Positions 24,071 through 31,634 of a stretch of 42,478 bases of DNA are shown in pieces (within the stretch, counting starts at the first letter, position 1; each line of letters starts with the position of its first letter). The stretch covers positions 1 through 42,478 of the forward strand of contig JBFOMB010000027.1 of assembly GCA_040830545.1 (NCBI GenBank), read 5' to 3'. The DNA comes from HXMU1420-2 sp040830545 (GTDB lineage Bacteria > Pseudomonadota > Alphaproteobacteria > Rhodobacterales > Rhodobacteraceae). A program made the translations under genes and the position numbers. The notes beneath the pieces are model-generated. The model was not told the origin of the DNA. It worked only from the letters and a program-made list of their open reading frames with translations, and did no database searches.

Positions 24071-24442
24071 TTACTCGGTTGCGCCGCCGGATTCGACCCA
24101 ATCCTTGAACCCGCCGAGGTTATAGACCTCGAAATATCCCATATCTTTCAGCAACTTACCTGCCAATGCCGCGCGCCCGCCAGAGGCGCAGTGCAGCACG
24201 ATGGGGCGGTCGAACTGAAAGGCCGCGTCGTGGGTCGGCATGGCCGGATCGGCCTTGAATTCCAGCATCCCGCGCGACACGTGCAGCGCGCCCGCCGCCT
24301 TGCCGGACGCTGCAAGCTCGGTCCCGTCCCGTATATCGAGGAGCAGCGCCCCATTGGCCACAAGATCTTGGGCCCGCGCCCCGTCGATCCGTTCCACGGC
24401 TGCGTTGGCCTCGGCCATCATGTCCTTGACTGTCAGGGGCAT
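24071..24442 (-). CDS. Rhodanese-like domain protein
   Basis: 123 residues from ATG 24442 with AAGGAGA about 7 bases upstream; the longer frame upstream is not needed. A single rhodanese domain: 'LLLDIRDGTELAASGKAAGALHVSRGMLEF' and the active-site loop 'VLHCASGGRAALAG', where the Cys would carry a persulfide, ending with 'GYFEVYNLGGFKDWVESGG'. Such single-domain proteins transfer sulfur to thiol or cyanide acceptors; the partner is unknown. Standing alone, divergent from the antitoxin-like gene. Confidence 0.85.
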   Translation of the reverse strand: MPLTVKDMMAEANAAVERIDGARAQDLVANGALLLDIRDGTELAASGKAAGALHVSRGMLEFKADPAMPTHDAAFQFDRPIVLHCASGGRAALAGKLLKDMGYFEVYNLGGFKDWVESGGATE

Positions 24443-24603
24443 CAAACTCTCCTTTTTGAATATGTCCCAGAGGTAACCTGCGGGGCCTCCGGGCTCAACC
24501 CGTTGCACGACAGCCGCACGCCCCGCACACCCGAAATTGTACAAAACGCAGCAGGTTTCCAAGGCCCGTTACCCCAAAACGTACAGAGCCCGGAGGCCAA
24601 ATC

Positions 24604-25077
24604 ATGACGCTCAATCCCTCACAATACATCTCGACCACCTACGCGCGCGAACAACTGTCCCGCCTGATCCGCCACGTGCAGGACCCGCGCACCTCGGTCG
24701 TGCTGACGCGGCACGGGCAACCGGTGGCGGCGCTGGTCAGCATGACGGAACTGGAACGCATCTGGGCGCTGCACGACGTGGAAGAGGTGCGCAACGGCAA
24801 AATCCGCCTGCCCTGGACCACGGGCAAAGACGGCATGCCACTGTCCCTGAGGGAAGAGGCCGAAAAGGTGCTGAAGGTTCAGATGGACCGCAAGAAAGAA
24901 CGCGACCTGCTGGCCCGCTTCGGAATGGACCCGCTGCCGGGGGGAGAATTGATGACGGATGTGGACCCGGCGGTTGTGGAGGAGGAAGAGGAGGTTGTGG
25001 AGACGCGGAGGGGGTTTTGGGGGTGGTTGGAGCCTTTGATGGGCACGTTTACTAAACTAAAAACCAAAACGAATTAG
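24604..25077 (+). CDS. Phd/YefM-like antitoxin with an acidic C-terminal extension (orphan)
   Basis: 157 residues from ATG 24604 with GGAGG 7 bases upstream. The first 60 residues fit the Phd/YefM antitoxin fold, which binds DNA and neutralises a RelE/Doc/VapC-type toxin: 'YISTTYAREQLSRLIRHVQDPRTSVVLTRHGQPVAALVSMTELERI'. The remaining 95 residues are unusual: a charged helix (about 85-110), then an acidic run (VVEEEEEVVE) and a tryptophan-rich 'GFWGWLEP'. No toxin gene of typical size follows; the next gene encodes a large coiled-coil membrane protein. It may be a free-standing regulator or a domain used outside toxin-antitoxin systems. Confidence 0.7.
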   Translation: MTLNPSQYISTTYAREQLSRLIRHVQDPRTSVVLTRHGQPVAALVSMTELERIWALHDVEEVRNGKIRLPWTTGKDGMPLSLREEAEKVLKVQMDRKKERDLLARFGMDPLPGGELMTDVDPAVVEEEEEVVETRRGFWGWLEPLMGTFTKLKTKTN

Positions 25078-25155
25078 CTCTAACAACCCAAACTTGAACA
25101 CAACAAGCATCGAAATTAATGTCCAAGTGACTGTAGTAACGTAGATGGATACCAG

Positions 25156-26448
25156 ATGGACAAACGACACTATCAGGGTCATGCGATCTGGGACCTTCTA
25201 ACTCAGGCGAAACAAGGTTTGAGCGTCATACTTGAAAAGCACGGCTCGCAGGCACTACTAACCGAATCAAAATCGAAAGTACTGTTTTTGCAGTGGATAT
25301 TCGAGCAATCCGACCCCAGCCTGTTCTCCCAACGTGAACTTGATCAAAATGTCCAACCCGAGCTTCAGCACATCGTAAACAACATCAATCAATCAGCATC
25401 TGCGCCGGGCAGGCTAAGTGGAATTGAAGACCACTTTAGAAATATCGTTACTAAGTATCCCTGCCCCAGAGTAAAAAAGTACTTTCGCTCCGAAGTAACC
25501 GAAGTTGCATCTGACTTTAGAGCAGAAACAGATAGCATTCGTTCAAAATTATCTTCTGACGTGGAACAATTCAATAGCAAACTCGACAAATTAAACGCGT
25601 TACTCAACGACGTAAGTGGCCGCCTGAGCGACACTTCGAAAGGTCTAGAAACGCTAAACATTCGAGTTGATTCACAGTTGTTGGAATGGGAATCAGAGCA
25701 GAAGAGCCAAATTAGCGAGCGCCTGACTCAGATAAACAACGAATTTTCTGAGTCACAGTCCTTAAGGCGTGAAGAGAGCGAGACAACGCTAAACAAGCTA
25801 AATCAAAATCTGGAAGGCGCTCGTGAAACTCTCAGGGAGTTATCTGAGACCTTCTCCTCCAAGCTAGAAGTATCCTCGGCGGAGGTTGCATCTTGGAAGG
25901 AGCAGGCCGAGACCACCGCCAATAAAACGTTGGCGAATATTAAGAATATTTATCACGTTGCCGGGCAAACCGCTTTGGCCGGCGACTTTGAAAAGGCCGC
26001 CAAAGACGAAGCCCGCTTGGCAAACATATTCTCATTGTTGGCCGGAATCTTCGTCATCGCTGCGCCAATAGCGTTTCTTGTCCAGTGGAGCAGAATTGAT
26101 CTTCCAGAAAGCGATATCGTTACTATCGGAGCAAAGTTGACAGCGGCGTTAGCCTTTTTCGTTCCAGCGGCCTTTTTTGGCACGAATTCCCAAAGACATC
26201 GCAGAGTAGCAGTTGCACTTAGATCGCTAGGAATTCGAGTTGCCACATTCGACGCTTACCTTGTCAACATGGAGGAAGAACAGCGTCGAGGAATCAAGGC
26301 AGAAATGGCATCGGTTTTCTTCTCTAGTGAAATCACGCCAGATCGATTAAGGTCGGTGTCTTCAAAGGAGGTTGGAAAAACTATCGACTTAGCATCAACC
26401 ATTTTGGACAAAGCCGAGCAAGTGGTAAAGAACGTATCCCCGAACTAG
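25156..26448 (+). CDS. Coiled-coil protein with two membrane helices, unknown function
   Basis: 430 residues, ATG at 25156 with only a weak ribosome site. Residues 1-115 are globular. About 120-260 is a long charged coiled coil (Glu/Lys/Leu/Ser-rich heptads). A short 'YHVAGQTALAGDFEKAAKDEARLANI' segment leads into two hydrophobic helices (290-310 and about 324-342). A cytoplasmic C-terminal part (about 345-430) follows, starting with 'RHRRVAVALRSLGIRVATFDAYLVNM'. I do not recognise the family. Codon use is clearly AT-richer than its neighbours (many AAA, TTA, AAT codons), which suggests horizontal transfer. Membrane-linked coiled-coil proteins of this size occur in some anti-phage loci, but nothing here proves that role. 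Confidence 0.75.
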   Translation: MDKRHYQGHAIWDLLTQAKQGLSVILEKHGSQALLTESKSKVLFLQWIFEQSDPSLFSQRELDQNVQPELQHIVNNINQSASAPGRLSGIEDHFRNIVTKYPCPRVKKYFRSEVTEVASDFRAETDSIRSKLSSDVEQFNSKLDKLNALLNDVSGRLSDTSKGLETLNIRVDSQLLEWESEQKSQISERLTQINNEFSESQSLRREESETTLNKLNQNLEGARETLRELSETFSSKLEVSSAEVASWKEQAETTANKTLANIKNIYHVAGQTALAGDFEKAAKDEARLANIFSLLAGIFVIAAPIAFLVQWSRIDLPESDIVTIGAKLTAALAFFVPAAFFGTNSQRHRRVAVALRSLGIRVATFDAYLVNMEEEQRRGIKAEMASVFFSSEITPDRLRSVSSKEVGKTIDLASTILDKAEQVVKNVSPN

Positions 26449-26550
26449 GAATTTAAGAGGAGCTTCTCTGGCCATTGTAGTAGTTTCACAGGTAACACTT
26501 TCCAATAGCCTTTCGCTGTAGTGGGCATTTCACCTTCACCGGGTGCGCAC

Positions 26551-26571
26551 GCGGTTTTCTTTGAAAACCGC
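26551..26571. terminator. Hairpin downstream of the coiled-coil gene
   Basis: GCGGTTTTC and GAAAACCGC (26551-26559 and 26563-26571) form a perfect 9-bp stem with a three-base TTT loop. It lies about 100 bases past the plus-strand stop and just beyond the lepA end on the other strand, so it may serve either convergent transcript. Confidence 0.5.
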
Positions 26572-26583
26572 TGCCGCGCACTC

Positions 26584-26623
26584 GCCCTGAAAATAGCCAG
26601 CTTTAGCTGTCCATTTTCAGGGC
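26584..26623 (-). terminator. Inverted repeat spanning the lepA stop codon
   Basis: GCCCTGAAAAT (26584-26594) and ATTTTCAGGGC (26613-26623) are perfect 11-base inverted repeats around an 18-base loop. The right arm lies inside the last codons of lepA and the loop holds the TAA, so on the minus strand the stem forms across the end of the gene. Probably a terminator or 3'-end stabiliser shared by the convergent genes. Confidence 0.5.
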
Positions 26624-28402
26624 GGAAATAAATGCCTCCGTAGGGATGTCCACCTTCCCGAACTGGCGCATCTTCTTTTTGCCCCCCTTCTGCTTGTCCA
26701 GCAGCTTGCGTTTCCGGGTGGCGTCGCCGCCGTAACATTTGGCGGTCACGTCCTTGCGCAGGGCCGACAGGGTTTCGCGGGCGATGACCTTGCCTCCGAT
26801 GGCCGCCTGGATCGGGATTTTGAACATGTGGCGCGGGATAAGGTCCTTGAGCTTTTCACACATGGCGCGGCCGCGCATTTCGGCCCGGTCGCGGTGCACC
26901 ATCATCGACAGCGCGTCCACGGGTTCGTCATTCACCAGCACCTGCATTTTGACCAGGTTGTCCTCGCGATACCCGGTCAGCTGGTAGTCAAAGCTGGCAT
27001 AGCCCTTGGTCACGGATTTCAGGCGGTCGTAGAAATCGAACACAACCTCGTTCAGAGGCAGGTCATAGACCACCATGGCGCGGGTGCCGGCATAGGTCAG
27101 ATCCTCCTGTATCCCCCGCCGGTCCTGGCAGAGTTTCAGCACGTCCCCCAGATAGTCGTCGGGGACAAGGATCGTGGCCTTGATGCGCGGTTCCTCGATA
27201 TGGTCCACATGGGTGAGGTCGGGCATGTCGGCGGGGTTGTGGAGTTCGCGCATTGTGCCGTCCTTCATGTAGACATGGTAGACAACAGAGGGTGCGGTGG
27301 TGATGAGTTCGATGTCGAATTCGCGTTCGAGGCGGTCGCGGATGACTTCGAGGTGGAGAAGGCCGAGGAAGCCGCAGCGGAAGCCGAAGCCCAGCGCGGC
27401 GGAGGTTTCCATTTCGTAGGAGAAGGAGGCGTCGTTCAGGGCCAGCTTCTCGATCGCGTCGCGGAGGTCTTCGAATTCGGCGGAGTCCACCGGGAAGAGG
27501 CCGCAGAAGACCACCGGGACCGAGGGTTTGAAGCCCGGCAGCGGGTCTTCGGTGCCCTTTTTCTCGTGCGTGATGGTGTCGCCAACGCGGGTGTCGCGGA
27601 CCTGCTTGTTGGAGGCGGTGAGGAAGCCGATTTCACCGGGGCCGAGTTCGTCGATGGCCTCCATATCCGGGCGGAAGACGCCGATGCGGTCCACGTGGTG
27701 CGTGGTGTGGTTGGACAGGAACTTGACCCGCTCGCCCTTTTTCAGGACGCCGTCCATGACACGGATGAGGACGATGACGCCGAGATAGGCGTCATACCAG
27801 CTGTCCACCAGCATGGCCTTCAGCGGCGCGTCGCGGTTGCCCTCGGGCGCGGGGAGGTCGGTGACGATGGATTCCAGCACCTCGTGAATGCCGACGCCGG
27901 TTTTGGCGGAGACCTGGATCGCGCCAGTGGCGTCGATGCCGATCACATCCTCGATCTGCTCGGCCACGCGGTCACAGTCGGAGGCCGGCAGGTCGATCTT
28001 GTTCAGGACGGGGACGATTTCATGATCCGCGTCGATGGCCTGATAGACATTGGCCAGCGTCTGCGCCTCGACCCCTTGCGTGCTGTCCACGACCAGCAGC
28101 GACCCTTCGACCGCGCGCATGGAACGGGAGACCTCGTAGGCGAAATCCACGTGGCCAGGCGTGTCGATGAGGTTGAGCACATAGGCCTCGCCATTGTCCG
28201 CGGTGTAGTCGATGCGGACGGTGTTGGCCTTGATCGTGATGCCCCGCTCGCGTTCGATGTCCATACTGTCCAGAAGCTGTGCCTTCATGTCCCGGTCAGC
28301 AACGGTGTGCGTCTCCTGGATGAGGCGGTCGGCAAGCGTGGATTTCCCGTGGTCGATATGGGCGACGATGGAGAAATTGCGGATATGGGCGAGGTCAGTC
28401 AT
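26603..28402 (-). CDS. lepA: Elongation factor 4 (LepA), ribosome-associated GTPase
   Basis: 599 residues from ATG 28402, the usual length for LepA; the open frame extends upstream but with no family match. G1 is 'AHIDHGKST' (14-22), the switch I region 'RERGITIKANTVRIDY', G3 'DTPGHVDF', G4 'NKIDLPASD'. The C-terminal LepA-specific domain ends with basic 'KVIARETLSALRKDVTAKCYGGDATRKRKLLDKQKGGKKKMRQFG', split here by ordinary residues, followed by 'VDIPTEAFISALKMDS'. LepA acts on 70S ribosomes, affecting initiation and back-translocation, and is nearly universal in bacteria. Confidence 0.97.
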   Translation of the reverse strand: MTDLAHIRNFSIVAHIDHGKSTLADRLIQETHTVADRDMKAQLLDSMDIERERGITIKANTVRIDYTADNGEAYVLNLIDTPGHVDFAYEVSRSMRAVEGSLLVVDSTQGVEAQTLANVYQAIDADHEIVPVLNKIDLPASDCDRVAEQIEDVIGIDATGAIQVSAKTGVGIHEVLESIVTDLPAPEGNRDAPLKAMLVDSWYDAYLGVIVLIRVMDGVLKKGERVKFLSNHTTHHVDRIGVFRPDMEAIDELGPGEIGFLTASNKQVRDTRVGDTITHEKKGTEDPLPGFKPSVPVVFCGLFPVDSAEFEDLRDAIEKLALNDASFSYEMETSAALGFGFRCGFLGLLHLEVIRDRLEREFDIELITTAPSVVYHVYMKDGTMRELHNPADMPDLTHVDHIEEPRIKATILVPDDYLGDVLKLCQDRRGIQEDLTYAGTRAMVVYDLPLNEVVFDFYDRLKSVTKGYASFDYQLTGYREDNLVKMQVLVNDEPVDALSMMVHRDRAEMRGRAMCEKLKDLIPRHMFKIPIQAAIGGKVIARETLSALRKDVTAKCYGGDATRKRKLLDKQKGGKKKMRQFGKVDIPTEAFISALKMDS

Positions 28403-28520
28403 GGTGGGGATATGGAAGGGATTTTGTGGGGGGTCAATGGGGGACCGGCATGGATGGTTTGTCGCGGGCCTTTGAACCCGTTTTTCGCCAGGGTTGGTGC
28501 CCGGAAATGGCCTTCGGTTG

Positions 28521-28589
28521 GCGTAGGGTGGGTGAAACCCACCATTGGTACCGGTCATGAGATGCGGTGGGTTGGCACCCACCCTACGC
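28521..28589. repeat. Inverted-repeat element (REP-like) upstream of the GrpB-family gene
   Basis: GCGTAGGGTGGGTG (28521-28534) and CACCCACCCTACGC (28576-28589) are perfect 14-base inverted repeats around a 41-base centre. The right half also forms its own small hairpin around TTGGC. A 26-base part of the right half (28564-28589) recurs exactly at 29176-29201 on the other side of the GrpB-family gene. Confidence 0.7.
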
Positions 28590-28642
28590 CTCTCTCGGGA
28601 ATACTAATTGTCCATGCAAACAAGATTGCCGGATGAGGGCTC

Positions 28643-29152
28643 ATGAAGCTGACCAGCGTGTTGACCACCTATGACAGCCGGTGGACGGATATGTTCGCAA
28701 CGGAGGCAAAACGACTTCGCCCTGTCTTTGGTCCTGCCTGCGTCGCTATTTACCATGTGGGCAGCACGGCGGTCGAGGGGCTGGTGGCGAAGCCGGAGAT
28801 CGATGTTCTGGTCATTGTGTCCGATGCGGCTGCCTTGGCGGATTGGCAAGTGCGGTTGAGGGACCTTGGTTACCGTCGCGGGCGGAATCTTGTGCCAGGG
28901 CATCATTTTTTCAAACGGGATGAAGGGGTCGTGCGCACGCACAAGCTGCACGTTTGTGAGGACGGCCATGCGCAGGCACACAGGATGTTGCGTATCCGGG
29001 ATCGGTTGCGGGACAATGCCGAGGATCGTCACGCCTATGCGGCGTTGAAACTGTGGCTTGAGAAGGAAAACAAGACGGGCATCGCGGAGTATCTGGAGGG
29101 GAAAGCCCCGTTTCTGGATCAGCTTTATGCGCGATGTGAAGAAGAGAGCTGA
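28643..29152 (+). CDS. GrpB family protein (UPF0157, nucleotidyltransferase-like)
   Basis: 169 residues from ATG 28643 behind GAGGG. The family marks are 'VAIYHVGSTAVEGLVAKPEIDVLVIV' and 'HHFFKRDEG' ... 'THKLHVCEDG' ... 'RIRDRLRDNAEDRHAYAALKLWL'. The 'G-S-T-A-V' and 'K-P-x-I-D' motifs resemble the metal and nucleotide site of nucleotidyltransferases; the usual 'V-P-G-L' is 'V-E-G-L' here. Biochemical function of the family is not firmly known. The gene is bracketed by two REP-like repeats and converges on lepA's upstream region. Nothing suggests an operon. Confidence 0.85.
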   Translation: MKLTSVLTTYDSRWTDMFATEAKRLRPVFGPACVAIYHVGSTAVEGLVAKPEIDVLVIVSDAAALADWQVRLRDLGYRRGRNLVPGHHFFKRDEGVVRTHKLHVCEDGHAQAHRMLRIRDRLRDNAEDRHAYAALKLWLEKENKTGIAEYLEGKAPFLDQLYARCEEES

Positions 29153-29175
29153 GTTCTGAGAGCTTCGGTACGAAA

Positions 29176-29201
29176 GCGGTGGGTTGGCACCCACCCTACG
29201 C
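29176..29201. repeat. Second copy of the REP-like palindrome
   Basis: This 26-base palindromic element (GCGGTGGGTT..AACCCACCC-type, with core GGGTTGGCACCC) is identical to 28564-28589. It lies 23 bases after the GrpB-family stop and could also act as its terminator. Orientation is the same as in the first copy. Confidence 0.7.
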
Positions 29202-29342
29202 GCACGCGCACGCCCCCCTCTCTGGCACAAACGTGATTCCCCTGCCCTTCCGTTTCAATTGAACCCGCGCGCGGGATACGACATACTGCGTCAAATTTTG
29301 CCCCGGCATCGTAATCGGGGCGCGGGTGGAAGGAGTGGACGG

Positions 29343-29651
29343 ATGACCTTGCGGGCTGGAATCTGTGGATTGGCGTTTGTGATGGCTGTGGGCAGCCCTC
29401 CGGCAGAGGCCGGGTTTATCGGCAATGCCTGCATGAAGGCCAACCGCCCTGCGGCGAGCCGCGCGCTGTGCACCTGCATCGACAAAGTTGCCAAGAAAGA
29501 GATGACCCGGTCGCAGCGCAAGAAAGCAGCGAAGTTCTTCAGTGACCCGCACAAGGCGCAGGAAGTGCGCCAGTCGGACCGCAAGAGCGACGAGAACCTT
29601 TGGAAAAACTACAAGGCTTTCAGCGCCAAAGCGAGCAAGACCTGTAGCTGA
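29343..29651 (+). CDS. Small secreted cysteine-containing protein
   Basis: 102 residues from ATG 29343, with AAGGAG about 9 bases upstream; earlier in-frame codons lack a signal-peptide start. A signal peptide (MTLRAGICGLAFVMAVGSPPAEA) is followed by 'GFIGNACMKANRPAASRALCTCIDKVAKKEMTRSQRKKAAKFF', a small helical domain with at least four cysteines in total ('NAC', 'ALCTC', 'KTCS'). The C-terminus is rich in Lys and Ser. Proteins of this shape recur in Rhodobacteraceae without an assigned function; periplasmic location inferred. Confidence 0.7.
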   Translation: MTLRAGICGLAFVMAVGSPPAEAGFIGNACMKANRPAASRALCTCIDKVAKKEMTRSQRKKAAKFFSDPHKAQEVRQSDRKSDENLWKNYKAFSAKASKTCS

Positions 29652-29751
29652 AGCTTTGCCGCACACGCCCGATACGCGCTAAAACACAGGGCAATGCGTG
29701 CGCGTGGGCGTGACTTTCTCTGATCCGACGGGTTGACCTTGTCCCGTGCGA

Positions 29752-29770
29752 GTTTCACAAAAGGTGAAAC
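29752..29770. promoter_or_regulatory. Palindrome upstream of the LysR gene, candidate operator
   Basis: GTTTCAC (29752-29758) and GTGAAAC (29764-29770) form a perfect 7-base inverted repeat around AAAAG, ending 18 bases before the LysR start. It contains the T-N11-A form expected of LysR-type binding sites. A TTGACC at 29732-29737 could be the -35 element, so the palindrome would lie over the -10 region, fitting autorepression. Confidence 0.5.
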
Positions 29771-29788
29771 TGTCCAAGGCATACTTAC

Positions 29789-30757
29789 ATGTTGATGAAA
29801 GGCGTGACCCTGCGGGGTCTGGAGGTGTTCGAAGCGCTGGCGGCCTCGGGCTCGGTCGCGCAGGCGGCGGAAGCAACGGGGTTGAGCCAGCCTGCCGTCA
29901 GCCAGCAATTGCGCAATCTGGAAAATGCATTGGGCACGAATCTGGTGGATCATGGCAAGCGACCCATGCGGCTGACGCCAGCCGGGCGCAGCTTCCTCAC
30001 GCGGACCGAAGCGGTGCTGAGCGAGCTGCGGCTGGCCCAGAGCGAGCTGACGGTGATGGACCTGACGCATCTGAGCACGCTGTCCATCGGGCTGATTGAC
30101 GATTTCGACAATGACCTGACGCCGCGATTGGTGACCATTCTGGCCGACAGCCTGACCAAATGCCGGTTCAAGCTGATCACGGCGCCAAGCCACGAAATCA
30201 GCGAGGCGATGCAGGCGCGGCGGTTGCATATCGCGGTGGCGGCGACCTCGGGCGAGGTGCTGCCGTCGGTTGTGGAGTATCCGCTGGTCCGCGATCCGTT
30301 TCTGCTGGTGGTGCCAAAGGGGATCGTGTCGGGGCCGGAGACGGCGTTGAAGGAACTGGGGGACCTGCCCCTGCTGCGCTATTCGCGCGAGCAGTTGATC
30401 AGCCGACAGATTGAATCACACCTGGCGCGGCAGAAGCTGGAACTGGAAGAGCGGTTCGAGATTGGCAGCCATCTGGCGCTGATCGCGATGGTGGCGCGGC
30501 GTGTGGGATGGGCGGTGACAACGCCATTGGGCTATATGCGGGCGGCGCGGTTTCATTCGGAAATTGAGGCCTTCCCGCTGCCCTGGCCTGCGTTTTCGCG
30601 CACGATTTCGCTATTCGCCGGGGCGGATTGGGCGGACCGTGTGCCGCGCGATGTAGCGGCGACAATGCGGCGGCTGGTGCAGAGCCACATGATCGACCCG
30701 GCGGTGGCGCAGTTGCCGTGGCTGGCCGGGCAGTTGCGGGTGATCGAGGGGGAGTGA
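29789..30757 (+). CDS. LysR family transcriptional regulator
   Basis: 322 residues from ATG 29789 (a second ATG two codons later is equally possible). The N-terminal winged helix-turn-helix is typical: 'LRGLEVFEALAASGSVAQAAEATGLSQPAVSQQLRNLENALGTNLVDHGKRPMRLTPAGR', in two parts around the recognition helix. It is followed by a two-lobe substrate-binding domain with 'ATSGEVLPSVVEYPLVRDPFLLVVPKG' and 'SHLALIAMVARRVGWAVTTPLGYM'. Its stop (TGA 30755-30757) overlaps the start of the sirtuin gene by one base, so both proteins come from one message. The ligand is unknown. Confidence 0.92.
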   Translation: MLMKGVTLRGLEVFEALAASGSVAQAAEATGLSQPAVSQQLRNLENALGTNLVDHGKRPMRLTPAGRSFLTRTEAVLSELRLAQSELTVMDLTHLSTLSIGLIDDFDNDLTPRLVTILADSLTKCRFKLITAPSHEISEAMQARRLHIAVAATSGEVLPSVVEYPLVRDPFLLVVPKGIVSGPETALKELGDLPLLRYSREQLISRQIESHLARQKLELEERFEIGSHLALIAMVARRVGWAVTTPLGYMRAARFHSEIEAFPLPWPAFSRTISLFAGADWADRVPRDVAATMRRLVQSHMIDPAVAQLPWLAGQLRVIEGE

Positions 30758-31458
30758 TGGACAAAATTGTCATCCTGACCGGAGCCGGGATTTCTGCGGA
30801 AAGCGGGTTGGGCACGTTTCGCGACGCGGACGGGCTCTGGACAAAGTACCCGCTGGAGGATGTCGCGACGCCCGAAGGGTTCGCGCGCGACCCCGCACTG
30901 GTGCAGTCGTTTTACAACGCGCGGCGGAAAGGCGCGGCTGAGGCGCAGCACAATGCGGCACATGCGGCACTGGCGCGGCTGCAGGCGGCCTGGCCGGGCG
31001 AGGTGGTGATCGTGACACAGAATGTGGACGGGCTGCATGAGGCGGGCGGGTCCACAGGGGTGATCCACATGCATGGGGAACTGGCTGGTGCGCTGTGTTC
31101 GATCTGTGACCATCGCTGGACGGCCCCGTTGGAGATGCAGGTGAACGAACCCTGCCCGTCCTGCGGTGGTCCGGGTGGACGGCCTGATGTGGTGTGGTTC
31201 GGGGAGATCCCCTATCACATGGACACGATCCTGCAGCATCTGGACGAGGCCGACCTGTTTGTGGCCATCGGCACGTCGGGGCAGGTTTATCCAGCCGCAG
31301 GTTTCGTGCAGGAGGCAGCCGGGCGCGGCATTCCGAGGATCGAGATGAACCTGGACCCGTCCGAGACATCTCCGCTGTTCACGGAACACCTGATTGGCAA
31401 GGCGACCGAGACGGTTCCGGCATGGGTGGATGACATGTTGAGCAAGGTCGCGAACTGA
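30757..31458 (+). CDS. cobB: NAD-dependent protein deacylase (sirtuin, class III, CobB/Sir5 type)
   Basis: 233 residues from ATG 30757, with GAGGGGGAG upstream. It removes acyl groups from protein lysines using NAD. Visible are 'LTGAGISAESGLGTFRD' (NAD site), the Y53-x-x-R56 pair that in class III sirtuins favours succinyl/malonyl-lysine, 'TQNVDGLHE', catalytic His106 in 'HMHGEL', and the zinc ligands C114, C117, C133, C136. The 'GTSGQVYPAAGF' segment is standard. Translation is coupled to the upstream LysR gene. In other proteobacteria CobB controls acetyl-CoA synthetase and other enzymes. Confidence 0.93.
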   Translation: MDKIVILTGAGISAESGLGTFRDADGLWTKYPLEDVATPEGFARDPALVQSFYNARRKGAAEAQHNAAHAALARLQAAWPGEVVIVTQNVDGLHEAGGSTGVIHMHGELAGALCSICDHRWTAPLEMQVNEPCPSCGGPGGRPDVVWFGEIPYHMDTILQHLDEADLFVAIGTSGQVYPAAGFVQEAAGRGIPRIEMNLDPSETSPLFTEHLIGKATETVPAWVDDMLSKVAN

Positions 31459-31468
31459 GTGCGGCGCA

Positions 31469-31603
31469 GTCCCGGACCTGATCCGGGACCTCATGGGTCG
31501 TCAGCCGATCAGAGTGATCTGGCTGGGGGAAACACCACACAATCCCGGCCTTGCGCCGGGATCGCTGGCTGCGTTTTCCGAGGCCCCGGATCAAGTCCGG
31601 GGC
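31469..31603. repeat. Cluster of three CCCGG-type hairpins
   Basis: Three palindromes follow the sirtuin gene: GTCCCGGA / TCCGGGAC (31469-31489), ATCCCGGC / GCCGGGAT (31542-31562) and GCCCCGGA / TCCGGGGC (31583-31603). Each has an 8-bp stem and a 5-base loop. All share the CCCGG...CCGGG core; the third (with ATCAAGT-type loop) is a common alphaproteobacterial intergenic palindrome. They could end the sirtuin transcript and the convergent PCuAC transcript. Confidence 0.6.
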
Positions 31604-31634
31604 TGCGGGTGCGTGTGGTCTCTACTGGCTCGCG

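Noticed and set aside
24604..25077. Complete type II toxin-antitoxin operon
   Set aside because: No small toxin-like gene is found on either side; only the antitoxin-like domain can be supported.
26828..28636. A 602-codon plus-strand frame opposite lepA
   Set aside because: Antisense shadow of lepA; its translation has no domain and the lepA frame is certain.
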